DNA of 64,000 nucleotides from an uncultured Sphingomonadaceae bacterium (GTDB lineage: Bacteria > Pseudomonadota > Alphaproteobacteria > Sphingomonadales > Sphingomonadaceae), in contig CALLJS010000017.1 in the NCBI GenBank assembly GCA_938050045.1, positions 124,001 through 188,000 of the forward strand, given 5' to 3'. A program made the translations under genes and the position numbers. Positions 37,141 through 45,567 of the stretch are shown one piece after another. The notes under the pieces were generated by a model, which made no database searches, was not told the origin of the DNA, and saw nothing but the letters and a program-made list of their open reading frames with translations. Within the stretch, counting starts at the first letter, position 1; every line of letters begins with the position of its first letter.

Positions 37141-39383
37141 ATTTATTTCTACCTAGTGATGAAACACCAAGCTTTTCTGTGGTTATAAACACATTTAATC
37201 GTGCTAATCTGTTAGGCGATGCGATTAGTGGGGTTCTTCAACTTGACTATCCTAAGTTTGAATTGATTGTCGTAAATGGGCCTTCTACCGACAATTCTGA
37301 AGAAGTGCTTAAGCGCTGGCATGGCCAGATCAAACATTTGCATTGTGACGCGCCGAACCTATCTGAATCACGAAACGTAGGCATTGAAGCAGCTTCTGGC
37401 GATATAGTCGCCTATCTTGATGATGATGCTGTGCCGCATCCACTTTGGCTTCGTTATCTAGCACGCCATTATGCCAATCCGGCTATTGGCGGCGTAGGGG
37501 GGTTTACAGTCGATAATACTGGCATGCGTTGGCAAGTTCGTAAAACTGTTTGTGATAGATTTGGCAATGCACATTACCCCGACGATTTTTTTGATGAACG
37601 AGCACTTAATTTTCCAGGGACACCATATTACCCAAGTTTGTTAGGCACTAATTCCAGTTTCCGCCGGAGAGCTCTCTTTGAGATTGGTGGTTTCGATCAT
37701 ACATTTGCCTATTTACTCGATGAAACAGATGTTTGTCTGCGGCTGGTCGATGCTGGTTGGCAAGTGGTTTATGAACCCTCTGCTATGATTTTTCATCAAT
37801 TTGCCGAGAGTCATATTCGCTCGGTAAATAATAAACCCAAAACACTCTATCCATCAGTGGTCAGTAAAAGCTATTTTATCAATCGGCATGGTCAAGTCGA
37901 AGGATATGGTGAGGCAGCCGATGCGTTAAGATCGTATCGTGAAGAGGTTTTTAGGGCCAATGCTTGGCTGGAAGAGCATGGTAATATCTCTTCTAGTCAC
38001 CGTGTAAACCTCGATAATGACTTGGAGTCTGGCATGTCCGCAGGGATTGAACGTGCCAATCATGCAACAATCGAAAATAAAATGTTTGGGGATATGGATG
38101 TTGACAATATTGCCGAACCATTTTTACAAGCCGAGCGAGCGGATCAAATGCGCATTGTGTTGGTATCGCAGGGATTACCTCCAGAAAATGACGCAGGAAT
38201 TGCGCGTTGGACAAAGCTGTTAGCGCAGGGGTTGCGTGATCTGGGTATCGCAGTGCACCTCGTAAGCAGAGCGCAATCCGAGCCGTTGCGTCGCTTTCGC
38301 GATGGCATGTGGTTTCATGAAATCGTTAGAAATACGACGGATATGTCCCGGATAGCAGCCCAATATCAGGTGCCGGAATCGGGAATGGCGGACTGGATGT
38401 CGGCGGTTTCGCGTGAATTGGACTTTATCAAGACGTTTGGATTAGATTTGGTATCCTTCCCTATATGGGATTTAGAAGCTTTACCTGTTCTAGACGACCC
38501 GGAACTGGCTAGTGTGATAAGTTTGCATACTACCTACAAGCTAGCAAAGCAGTTTAAACCCGAATGGAGTTCGCGTGTCATCTATGGTCGAACCTTTGTT
38601 GATAAAGTGATTGCCGCTGAGACCCGCGCACTAAAACAAGTACCTGCAATTCTTGCCAACAGTCAGGCCGTTATCGATGAAATCGAAAATGGCTATGATA
38701 TCGAAATCGCTGACAAGTGTCGCATTGTTCCTCATGGCACTCCTGATATTCTCAAGAGTCAGAACATCACAATAGCTGACAAAGTTATGCGGCACGAATA
38801 TGATGGAATAATACGTGTTTTATTTGCTGGAAGGTTTGAACCGCGAAAAGGGTATGACCTCGCTCTTCAGGTAGCTGATAAATTACAGGAGGAGAGGCAA
38901 ATTGAATTTGTTTTTGCGGGAGCAGAAGTAAATCCTGATACTGCTAGGGGAATTAAAGCTCAATTGGGGATTGATCCTATGCAACTAAGTAATGCTAAGT
39001 TTCATGGTGAAGTAGATCGTGCTACTTTAGACTCCCTATTTGCAGAAAGTGATGTTGTGTTGATGCCAAGCCGGTTCGAATCATTTGGTTTAGTCGCAAT
39101 TGAGGCTATGTCAGCGGGCTCACCTGTATTGGCACTCGCTTCTGGTGGATTGAAAGAAGTTGTTACAGAAGGTGTGTCGGGCTTCCTCTACAAGAACGAT
39201 CAGCAATTTGTGAAAGGTGCGGTAGAAAAGCTCGTTGAATTGGCCAACAATTCAGTGCAGCTTTCCCGCTTACAAGAATCGAGTCACGTGACTTTCAGCG
39301 ATCATTTCTCCATTGATGTGATGGCCAAAAGTGCGGCTCAATTCTATCGTGATATTATAATTAAGCGAGAGGAAACCGCATGA
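37137..39383 (+). CDS. Bifunctional glycosyltransferase, GT2-GT4 fusion
   Basis: 748 residues with two complete transferase modules. Residues 10-280 are a GT-A GT2 domain: SVVINTFNRANLLGDAISG, the DxD-like VAYLDDDAVPHPLW and the ED-like DETDVCLRL. Residues 330-740 are a GT-B GT4 domain: IVLVSQGLPPENDAGIARW at its start, LFAGRFEPRKGYDLALQV and PSRFESFGLVAIEAMSAGSP at the donor site. The fusion could add two successive sugars of a repeat unit. Coupled to flanking genes by 4-base overlaps at both ends. Confidence 0.9.
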   Translation: MNLFLPSDETPSFSVVINTFNRANLLGDAISGVLQLDYPKFELIVVNGPSTDNSEEVLKRWHGQIKHLHCDAPNLSESRNVGIEAASGDIVAYLDDDAVPHPLWLRYLARHYANPAIGGVGGFTVDNTGMRWQVRKTVCDRFGNAHYPDDFFDERALNFPGTPYYPSLLGTNSSFRRRALFEIGGFDHTFAYLLDETDVCLRLVDAGWQVVYEPSAMIFHQFAESHIRSVNNKPKTLYPSVVSKSYFINRHGQVEGYGEAADALRSYREEVFRANAWLEEHGNISSSHRVNLDNDLESGMSAGIERANHATIENKMFGDMDVDNIAEPFLQAERADQMRIVLVSQGLPPENDAGIARWTKLLAQGLRDLGIAVHLVSRAQSEPLRRFRDGMWFHEIVRNTTDMSRIAAQYQVPESGMADWMSAVSRELDFIKTFGLDLVSFPIWDLEALPVLDDPELASVISLHTTYKLAKQFKPEWSSRVIYGRTFVDKVIAAETRALKQVPAILANSQAVIDEIENGYDIEIADKCRIVPHGTPDILKSQNITIADKVMRHEYDGIIRVLFAGRFEPRKGYDLALQVADKLQEERQIEFVFAGAEVNPDTARGIKAQLGIDPMQLSNAKFHGEVDRATLDSLFAESDVVLMPSRFESFGLVAIEAMSAGSPVLALASGGLKEVVTEGVSGFLYKNDQQFVKGAVEKLVELANNSVQLSRLQESSHVTFSDHFSIDVMAKSAAQFYRDIIIKREETA

Positions 39384-39781
39384 TAGACCGTAACTGGTTT
39401 GAACAGGTAATCTGTATGACTGAAGCGAAAGTGCCAAGTGATATGATTGATCATTTATGTCGTGAATTGGGCGATGAGGCTGAATTACTTCCCTATATTC
39501 TACTTAACTCAGAGGCTTTTTCAGCATGGCCAGAAACGCTTGAGACTCTTCGCCAAGCAATTCGAGGAGTAATACGTCCTCGTGTTTTGCCAATTCGTAA
39601 AGGTCATGAAGCAACAGACGTAGAGCGCGAACATCTGCGTAACTCACTGTTTAGCCTTTTTGAAGCATCCGAGAATGATAGTGAACATAAGCCATCAACT
39701 TGGGCTGCTGTGTCCGTCATTGGGAAGTTTCGCTCTTGCCAGTCGGGCGCAAAAAAAGACCCGCGTTGGTTCATTGACTGA
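39380..39781 (+). CDS. Hypothetical protein in capsule operon
   Basis: 133 residues, not recognised. Helical prediction by eye (FEQVICMTEAKVPSDMIDHL, LETLRQAIRGVIRP), no signal peptide, no membrane helix, no cysteine pattern. It overlaps the GT2-GT4 gene by four bases (ATGA), which argues that it is translated. It may be a small partner of that enzyme. Confidence 0.6.
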   Translation: MIDRNWFEQVICMTEAKVPSDMIDHLCRELGDEAELLPYILLNSEAFSAWPETLETLRQAIRGVIRPRVLPIRKGHEATDVEREHLRNSLFSLFEASENDSEHKPSTWAAVSVIGKFRSCQSGAKKDPRWFID

Positions 39782-39847
39782 TGCTGTATATTGCTAAATG
39801 TTCTTTGAGATTTTTTTGAAGAGCATATTGAATATAATATTAAAAGA

Positions 39848-40735
39848 TTGGAAAGTTCATTGGAAGATGAGAACGAGAAATTAGTTTCACCAACTATTGA
39901 ATCCCTTGATAAAAAAATAGATTTATTAAGCGAAAAAATATCTGAAATCCGTCAATTGGTTGGCCCCTTTTCAGCATTTCTTCCTGATGGTTCTGTGCTT
40001 ACACAATCTATTCATGGAGTAAAATATTTCGTGGATCCTGATGATTTGGTGATTACGCCGCAAATGATTGTCTATCGTCAGTGGGAAGCAGACTTATCTC
40101 AGGCTTTTCGGCATATTTGTGGAAAAGACACGGTGGTAGTCGATGTTGGTGCAAACTTTGGTTATTTTTCAGTCCTTGCGGCAAATCTAATTGGAAACAT
40201 TGGAAGTGGCCAAATATATGCATTCGAACCCAATCCCAAACTTGCTAAATTATTCCGACGTAATATGGAAATAAATTGGTCCATTGCGCCTATTACTCTG
40301 CACGAGGCTGCAGTGACCGATAATGATGGTGAGGTTATTTTGCATGTTCCAGAAAGCCATGGCGCAAATGCAAGTCTGTCGGCACCAGAAGAATATATAT
40401 GCTCTTCAGTAACTGTCCCTGCAGTAAGGTTAGATGACGCTATTCCTGAAGATATAGTAGTCGATTTGATTAAGATTGATGTTGAAGGCCATGAAGCCTC
40501 AGTATTAAGGGGTGCCCAGTCCATAATTGCAAGAAGCCCGAATTTGCGTCTTATTTTGGAATGGTCACGAAAGCAAATGGAGCAAGCAGAGATTGACCCT
40601 GAAGAGATTATTACACTGCTCGATGGGTTTTTGCCATATCGTATAGAAGTTGGTTCAGGTCTATATGACCATCCTGAGACGTTTGATTGGCTTCGGCAGC
40701 AAGATTATACGGATGTGCTATTTCAAAGACCTTAA
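39848..40735 (+). CDS. FkbM family methyltransferase with N-terminal coiled-coil stretch
   Basis: 295 residues from a TTG start. SAM motif VVDVGANFGYFSVLAANL near residue 97, YAFEPNPKLAKLFRRN and VVDLIKIDVEGHEASVLRG define FkbM. The N-terminus is a charged heptad-like stretch (LEDENEKLVSP...LDKKIDLLSEKISEI). The reading frame stays open upstream to 39809 without a standard start. A T7 run at 39811-39817 separates it from an out-of-frame ATG at 39799 that would give MFFEIFFEEHIEYNIKRLES if one T were added. The true start is therefore unsure. Confidence 0.82.
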   Translation: MESSLEDENEKLVSPTIESLDKKIDLLSEKISEIRQLVGPFSAFLPDGSVLTQSIHGVKYFVDPDDLVITPQMIVYRQWEADLSQAFRHICGKDTVVVDVGANFGYFSVLAANLIGNIGSGQIYAFEPNPKLAKLFRRNMEINWSIAPITLHEAAVTDNDGEVILHVPESHGANASLSAPEEYICSSVTVPAVRLDDAIPEDIVVDLIKIDVEGHEASVLRGAQSIIARSPNLRLILEWSRKQMEQAEIDPEEIITLLDGFLPYRIEVGSGLYDHPETFDWLRQQDYTDVLFQRP

Positions 40736-40752
40736 AAAATATTGATATTATA

Positions 40753-42030
40753 ATGAAAATTTCTATTGATGCCTATAATATCGCGCTAACGCATGGCACT
40801 GGGGTCGCCACCTACGGCCGTAATTTGGCGCGTGCCGTGGGAAATATGGGGCATGATATTTCGGTGCTCTTCGGAACGAAAGCCAGTCATTCAAAGGTGC
40901 CGATCCTTAATGAAATAGCAATTGCCGATGATATCAATACAGGGGATAATAATACTAAATTTCATATGTTTGGTATTGTTGCGCAGGCCGCTCAAGGCGT
41001 GATTACATCGCGAAAGGCCCATGAGATAATAGTCTCTGGGCAAGTAATCATGCCCAAAGGGTTGCAATTGGATGGTGCTCAATTTTGGAATACACAGCGG
41101 CTCTATAGTTCTGCAAATGGTGCTTTTCGTGCCACCGGGGCTTTTACCAATGTTTCGCTACCAAAAACTGACATAGCGCATTGGACATATCCGCTTCCGC
41201 TTAAAATTCCAGGAGCCTGTAATATATATACATTGCATGATTTGGTTCCTTTGCGATTACCCTATACAACCGCAGATACTAAGCGCGCTTATTACAAATT
41301 ATGTAAGAAAGTTGCGCGGGATGCGGACCATATTCTTACGGTGTCGGAATGTTCGCGCCGCGATATTATTAATATTTTGAATGTTGATGAAGCACGGGTT
41401 ACAAACCTATATCAATCTAGCAATATAGCCAGTGTGGTAACAGATGTCCCTCGCAAAGAAATGGTGCGCCGAATTAGAGGTTTGATAAATGTCTCCGATA
41501 GAGAATATTATTTATTTTTTGGTGCGATCGAGCCTAAAAAAAATGTTGCCCGTATTATTGAAAGTTATTTAGCAAGCGGTTCATCATTTCCCTTAGTGAT
41601 AGTTGGAGCGCCAGGTTGGGGGAGCGACAGTGATATAAAGCTTCTCAAATCCTTTAAATCATTTGATAAGTTAAATAGAATAATCTGGCTTAACTATCTT
41701 CCGCGTGATATGCTAGCGATGATGATTATGTGTGCCAGAGCTACTCTTTTTCCATCGCTTTATGAAGGTTTCGGTCTTCCCGTTTTGGAATCTATGGAGC
41801 TTGGTACTCCAGTCATTACCAGCAATATATCTTCGATTCCAGAGGTCGCAGGCGATGCTGCTTTGCTTGTAGATCCTTATGATGTTCAATCCATTACCCG
41901 CGCCATTATCACATTAGATAATGATGCAGATTTACGGGCGGATATGCAGCAAAAAGGTTCGTTGCAAGCAGGCAAATTTAGCACGGATGTCTACCAAAAT
42001 CGACTTATCGAATTTTATAAACAATTTTGA
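40753..42030 (+). CDS. Glycosyltransferase, GT4 type
   Basis: 425 residues from ATG 40753 (MKISIDAYNIALTHGTGVAT), the normal GT4 beginning; the track start 40687 lies in the previous gene. Motifs: YTLHDLVPLRLPYTT, LFFGAIEPKKNVARIIESYL at the domain junction and PSLYEGFGLPVLESMELGTP with the EX7E motif. Belongs to the plus-strand capsule operon. Donor unknown. Confidence 0.88.
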   Translation: MKISIDAYNIALTHGTGVATYGRNLARAVGNMGHDISVLFGTKASHSKVPILNEIAIADDINTGDNNTKFHMFGIVAQAAQGVITSRKAHEIIVSGQVIMPKGLQLDGAQFWNTQRLYSSANGAFRATGAFTNVSLPKTDIAHWTYPLPLKIPGACNIYTLHDLVPLRLPYTTADTKRAYYKLCKKVARDADHILTVSECSRRDIINILNVDEARVTNLYQSSNIASVVTDVPRKEMVRRIRGLINVSDREYYLFFGAIEPKKNVARIIESYLASGSSFPLVIVGAPGWGSDSDIKLLKSFKSFDKLNRIIWLNYLPRDMLAMMIMCARATLFPSLYEGFGLPVLESMELGTPVITSNISSIPEVAGDAALLVDPYDVQSITRAIITLDNDADLRADMQQKGSLQAGKFSTDVYQNRLIEFYKQF

Positions 42031-42084
42031 TATTATGATAATATCTATTACGATTATGTGCCTTATTAGAGGAAATTTTTTACG

Positions 42085-43302
42085 ATGATGAAAGCTATGG
42101 CGCACACAATTCGGATGGAATCTAATAAGCGGCGGGTATTTTGGCAATCGCTTGTTGCAGTTATGATGGCTTCTATAGTATCGGGCTGCGCTAGTTTTGG
42201 TGCCTCTGGTCCATCGTCAAAAAATATTAATAAAATTGATCAAACAGAATATGCCAACCACCCTATATCTTTGGTTGATCTCAACAAAAGTGCGGTTAAT
42301 CGTATTGGATTATTTGAACAGTCGAGAAGCTTTTCTGCCTTGTTGGGCGATGCTACCCAACGGGCACCAGTGATCGGAATTGGTGATACAGTGGATATTT
42401 CAATTTGGGAAGCACCACCAGCAGTATTATTTGGTGCCGCTGGAGATACATCTGGAATAAGTGGGGGAGCGCAAAATAGAACAATATTGCAACGCGCTGT
42501 TGGTTCCGATGGCACATTGGCAGTGCCGTTTGTTGGACGTATTAATGTAGCGGGACGATCATCGGCAGAGATTGAGCGTGAGATTATTCAAAAGTTAAAT
42601 GGGCGAGCCAATGACCCTCAAGTATCTGTTCGTGTTACAAAGAATGACGCAAGCAATGTTACGGTCCTAGGCGAAGTGGCCTTAAGCAGACGTGTCCCTC
42701 TGGGACCAAGAGGCGAGAGATTGCTTGATATTATTGCTGATGCTGGTGGGACACGCCAGCCTGTTGGGCAGACAACCGTCCAACTTAGCAGAGGGACGAC
42801 CACTGCTGCTATGGCTCTTGAAAGAGTCATACAAGATCCATCACAGAATATCCGCATGCAAGCCAATGATGTGGTTACGGTCTTACATCAACCATATAGC
42901 TTCATAGCTTTGGGGGCACTCTCGCAAAATGCAGAGATACCATTTGAAGGAAAAGGGATATCATTGGCCCAAGCCCTAGGGCGAACTGGCGGTTTGCGTA
43001 ATGATCTTGCCAATATCAAGGGTGTGTTTATTTTTCGTCTTGAATCTCCAGACGCCCTTGACCCAACAGCCGCAACTAACGCACAGCAAACCGAAGATGG
43101 AAAGATCCCAGTCGTATACCGGCTTAACCTAGCCGATGCCAAGGGCTTTTTTGTCGCACAAGACTTTGAAATCCGCGATAAAGATGTATTATATGTCTCA
43201 ACGGCCCCAGGGGCGGATATCCAACGTTTCTTATCAACAGTAACCAGTTTGGCATTTTCGGCAATTTCAATCGGCAATGTCGTCGATGGAAGAAGAAATT
43301 AA
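42085..43302 (+). CDS. Outer-membrane polysaccharide export lipoprotein (Wza/KpsD/CtrA-type OPX)
   Basis: 405 residues with a lipoprotein signal ending in lipobox IVSGC near residue 35. The Poly_export domain reads VIGIGDTVDISIWEAPPAVLF, then GTLAVPFVGRINVAGRSSAEIE, and SLBB-type segments follow (VTVLGEVALSRRVPLG; SFIALGALSQNAEIPFEGKG). It forms the outer-membrane channel of the capsule exporter with the KpsE-like and ABC proteins upstream. The AGAGGAAAT sequence upstream supports starting at 42085 or 42088. Confidence 0.92.
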   Translation: MMKAMAHTIRMESNKRRVFWQSLVAVMMASIVSGCASFGASGPSSKNINKIDQTEYANHPISLVDLNKSAVNRIGLFEQSRSFSALLGDATQRAPVIGIGDTVDISIWEAPPAVLFGAAGDTSGISGGAQNRTILQRAVGSDGTLAVPFVGRINVAGRSSAEIEREIIQKLNGRANDPQVSVRVTKNDASNVTVLGEVALSRRVPLGPRGERLLDIIADAGGTRQPVGQTTVQLSRGTTTAAMALERVIQDPSQNIRMQANDVVTVLHQPYSFIALGALSQNAEIPFEGKGISLAQALGRTGGLRNDLANIKGVFIFRLESPDALDPTAATNAQQTEDGKIPVVYRLNLADAKGFFVAQDFEIRDKDVLYVSTAPGADIQRFLSTVTSLAFSAISIGNVVDGRRN

Positions 43303-43362
43303 ACCATGCTAATATATATAAATTAACGGCTCAATAATTGTGCTAAATCAAATAGGTGATGA

Positions 43363-44490
43363 TTGAAACGTATATGTATTGATTGTCGCTATATTAATGG
43401 CAGGCCTAGCGGTATTGGTGAAATGGTATCTGCATTGATAGAGCATGTTCCCCGGCTAGCTCCCGATATATATTTTCGTTTTCTAGTCAGCCCCGATGCT
43501 AGAGATAGTCTTAGTGATAATAAAAATGTTGAACATGTCACGGTAAATTCTCCGGCAAACGGCCCTGGAACAATGTGGTGGTTGCCCACTCTGACAGATA
43601 TTAGTGATGTTGATCTGTTCCATGCAACCTATAATATAATGCCTGCTGGCTTGCATATGCCCTGTCTTACAACAATCCATGACCTGATGTGGGTAAATCA
43701 ACCCCATTGGTGCGATGATAGCTGGAAGCGTTCTTTTCGGAAGATATTTTTTAGCCATGGTATCAATCGAGCACTTAAATATTCTGATGCCATTGCTACT
43801 GTCAGTAAAGCCACTCTTCAATCGGTTGTTGCCGCGCGACCAGATGCCAAGGAGCGCAGTTTTGTAACGCAGTCCGGAGTTAGCGATATATTTTGTCCCG
43901 TGGCAAGAGACCATAATGCTCTCGCATCTCTTGGATTGAATCCTAATAATAAAATAATATTAACCGTTGGACAATATGCACCTTATAAAAACCATGAAGC
44001 GGTTATTCAATCATTTGCCCATTCCTGTTCAAATCGACAAGATGTTGATCTTGTGTTGGTGCAGCGCCAAGGCCCTCAAGCCAATAGATTATTGAATATT
44101 GCAGAAAATTTAGGCGTGCGCGATAGAGTATATATCTTGCGCGACCTGCAACTTGATGAGTTAATTCATTTATACTCATCGTCAGCCATATTGCTACACC
44201 CCTCACTGTGCGAAGGTTTTGGTAATCCGCTAGCAGAGGCCATGGCATGTGGTTGCCCGATTATTACCAGCGATAGATCCGCTATGCCAGAGGTCACAGC
44301 AGGTGCTGCATTGTTAATAGATCCAGAAAATATTGTTGAAATTGCTTCGGCAATCAACCGTGTATTGGATGATGCTAGTTTAGCAGCATCAATGGTCTCC
44401 AGTGGTTATGAACGTAAAGCTCAATTGAGCTGGGATAGTTTTGCAAGGGCAAACCTTAAATTATACAGACATTTATTGGATGGAAATTAA
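43363..44490 (+). CDS. Glycosyltransferase, GT4 type (TTG start)
   Basis: 375 residues. An in-frame TGA lies directly before TTG 43363 and no nearby ATG exists, so a TTG start with AGGTGATGA upstream is well supported. Begins MKRICIDCRYINGRPSGIGE, with TIHDLMWVNQPHWC, LTVGQYAPYKNHEAVIQSF and PSLCEGFGNPLAEAMACGCP, the last holding the EX7E donor motif. Last plus-strand gene of the capsule locus, converging with the CDP-alcohol phosphotransferase genes. Confidence 0.88.
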   Translation: MKRICIDCRYINGRPSGIGEMVSALIEHVPRLAPDIYFRFLVSPDARDSLSDNKNVEHVTVNSPANGPGTMWWLPTLTDISDVDLFHATYNIMPAGLHMPCLTTIHDLMWVNQPHWCDDSWKRSFRKIFFSHGINRALKYSDAIATVSKATLQSVVAARPDAKERSFVTQSGVSDIFCPVARDHNALASLGLNPNNKIILTVGQYAPYKNHEAVIQSFAHSCSNRQDVDLVLVQRQGPQANRLLNIAENLGVRDRVYILRDLQLDELIHLYSSSAILLHPSLCEGFGNPLAEAMACGCPIITSDRSAMPEVTAGAALLIDPENIVEIASAINRVLDDASLAASMVSSGYERKAQLSWDSFARANLKLYRHLLDGN

Positions 44491-44499
44491 TTTAGATGA

Positions 44500-45414
44500 C
44501 TATATTGTAATTGCATCTTTGAAACGCTTTATTGCGTGCTTATGGCGTCTTAAAGACCAGAGAAAAATAATATTAAGTAATATGATCTCATATAAGAAAT
44601 ATAATAAAGGATGGCCTAATATCATAGCGATTCCGAGAGCAATTGTGCGATAATTTGCACTTAACAAAGTGATGGATTTCAGATGAGGCAGTAAGTGGTT
44701 GCGTAACGCTTTTGATACTATGTTTCGCTTTTCAACACTATTTTTGGTTTCGCCAAGCAATACATCTATGTTGTCCGAATAAGAATTGTTTCGACTTGCG
44801 ATGACCATATATAATTTTGAGACCCAAATGGCGATGCTCTCCCACATATTATGTGCTTGTAATGGCTTATGTTTTAGCCATGATTTGCCATAAGCCCACC
44901 ATTGATATTGGCGTCGCGATACTTCGTAATGATTGGCTTGCATTATCCGACTAAGTCCAGCCCCTATAGCGGCGGCCCATGCAATCAAAGGGCCAGCTTG
45001 CGCCGATAAAGAGTGGGCAATCATACAATAGAGAATGATATGCGATAGATAATCACTTAATCCATCGACTATTTCTCCAAGAGGCCCTGATTTACCCGTT
45101 AGATGGGCAAGATCGCCGTCTGTTCCATCGATTACATGCCAAGACATGTGCAGCAAAAGAGCCAAAACAGGTGATAATGCCCAATTTGATATAGTATAAA
45201 TATAAGCGGATAAAATGACAATTAAACCACCAGCGACCGAGACTAAATTGGGCGTTATACGCGTTTTAGATAGTTTTTGTGCTAATTGAAATGCGAGGGG
45301 ATGATATAAATTTCGATTCAGCCAATCTTCGATTTCTTCATGACGCCGACCCTTATTTTTTGCTGTGTGAGCATCGCTATCGATTTGTAAGTTATGAGGT
45401 TCTGAATCATCCAT
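44500..45414 (-). CDS. CDP-alcohol phosphatidyltransferase family membrane enzyme
   Basis: 304 residues with about six hydrophobic helices. The CDP-alcohol motif appears as DGDLAHLTGKSGPLGEIVDGLSD: all four Asp and both Gly are kept, but the usual Arg of DGxxAR is His. The soluble N-terminus (RRHEEIEDWLNRNLYHPLAF) resembles that of inositol/polyol-type members. It presumably transfers a phospho-alcohol from a CDP donor, here likely CDP-inositol, to a lipid or glycan acceptor. The acceptor is unknown. Confidence 0.8.
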   Translation of the reverse strand: MDDSEPHNLQIDSDAHTAKNKGRRHEEIEDWLNRNLYHPLAFQLAQKLSKTRITPNLVSVAGGLIVILSAYIYTISNWALSPVLALLLHMSWHVIDGTDGDLAHLTGKSGPLGEIVDGLSDYLSHIILYCMIAHSLSAQAGPLIAWAAAIGAGLSRIMQANHYEVSRRQYQWWAYGKSWLKHKPLQAHNMWESIAIWVSKLYMVIASRNNSYSDNIDVLLGETKNSVEKRNIVSKALRNHLLPHLKSITLLSANYRTIALGIAMILGHPLLYFLYEIILLNIIFLWSLRRHKHAIKRFKDAITI

Positions 45415-45567
45415 AAAGCTTATATCACTCTCTGCTACCCGCTAAACACGCCCTATTAAGATGCGTTGCCAATCTATAATTATCCATGTAAATTATGAAC
45501 CAAGCGGTTTAATCGGCTGGATTATAATATCCATTAAAAAGCTATATGGTTCAAATGAAGCCATTAT

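Noticed and set aside
43483-43914. 143-aa minus-strand ORF in a glycosyltransferase gene
   Set aside because: Antisense shadow of the clearly conserved GT4 gene at 43363.
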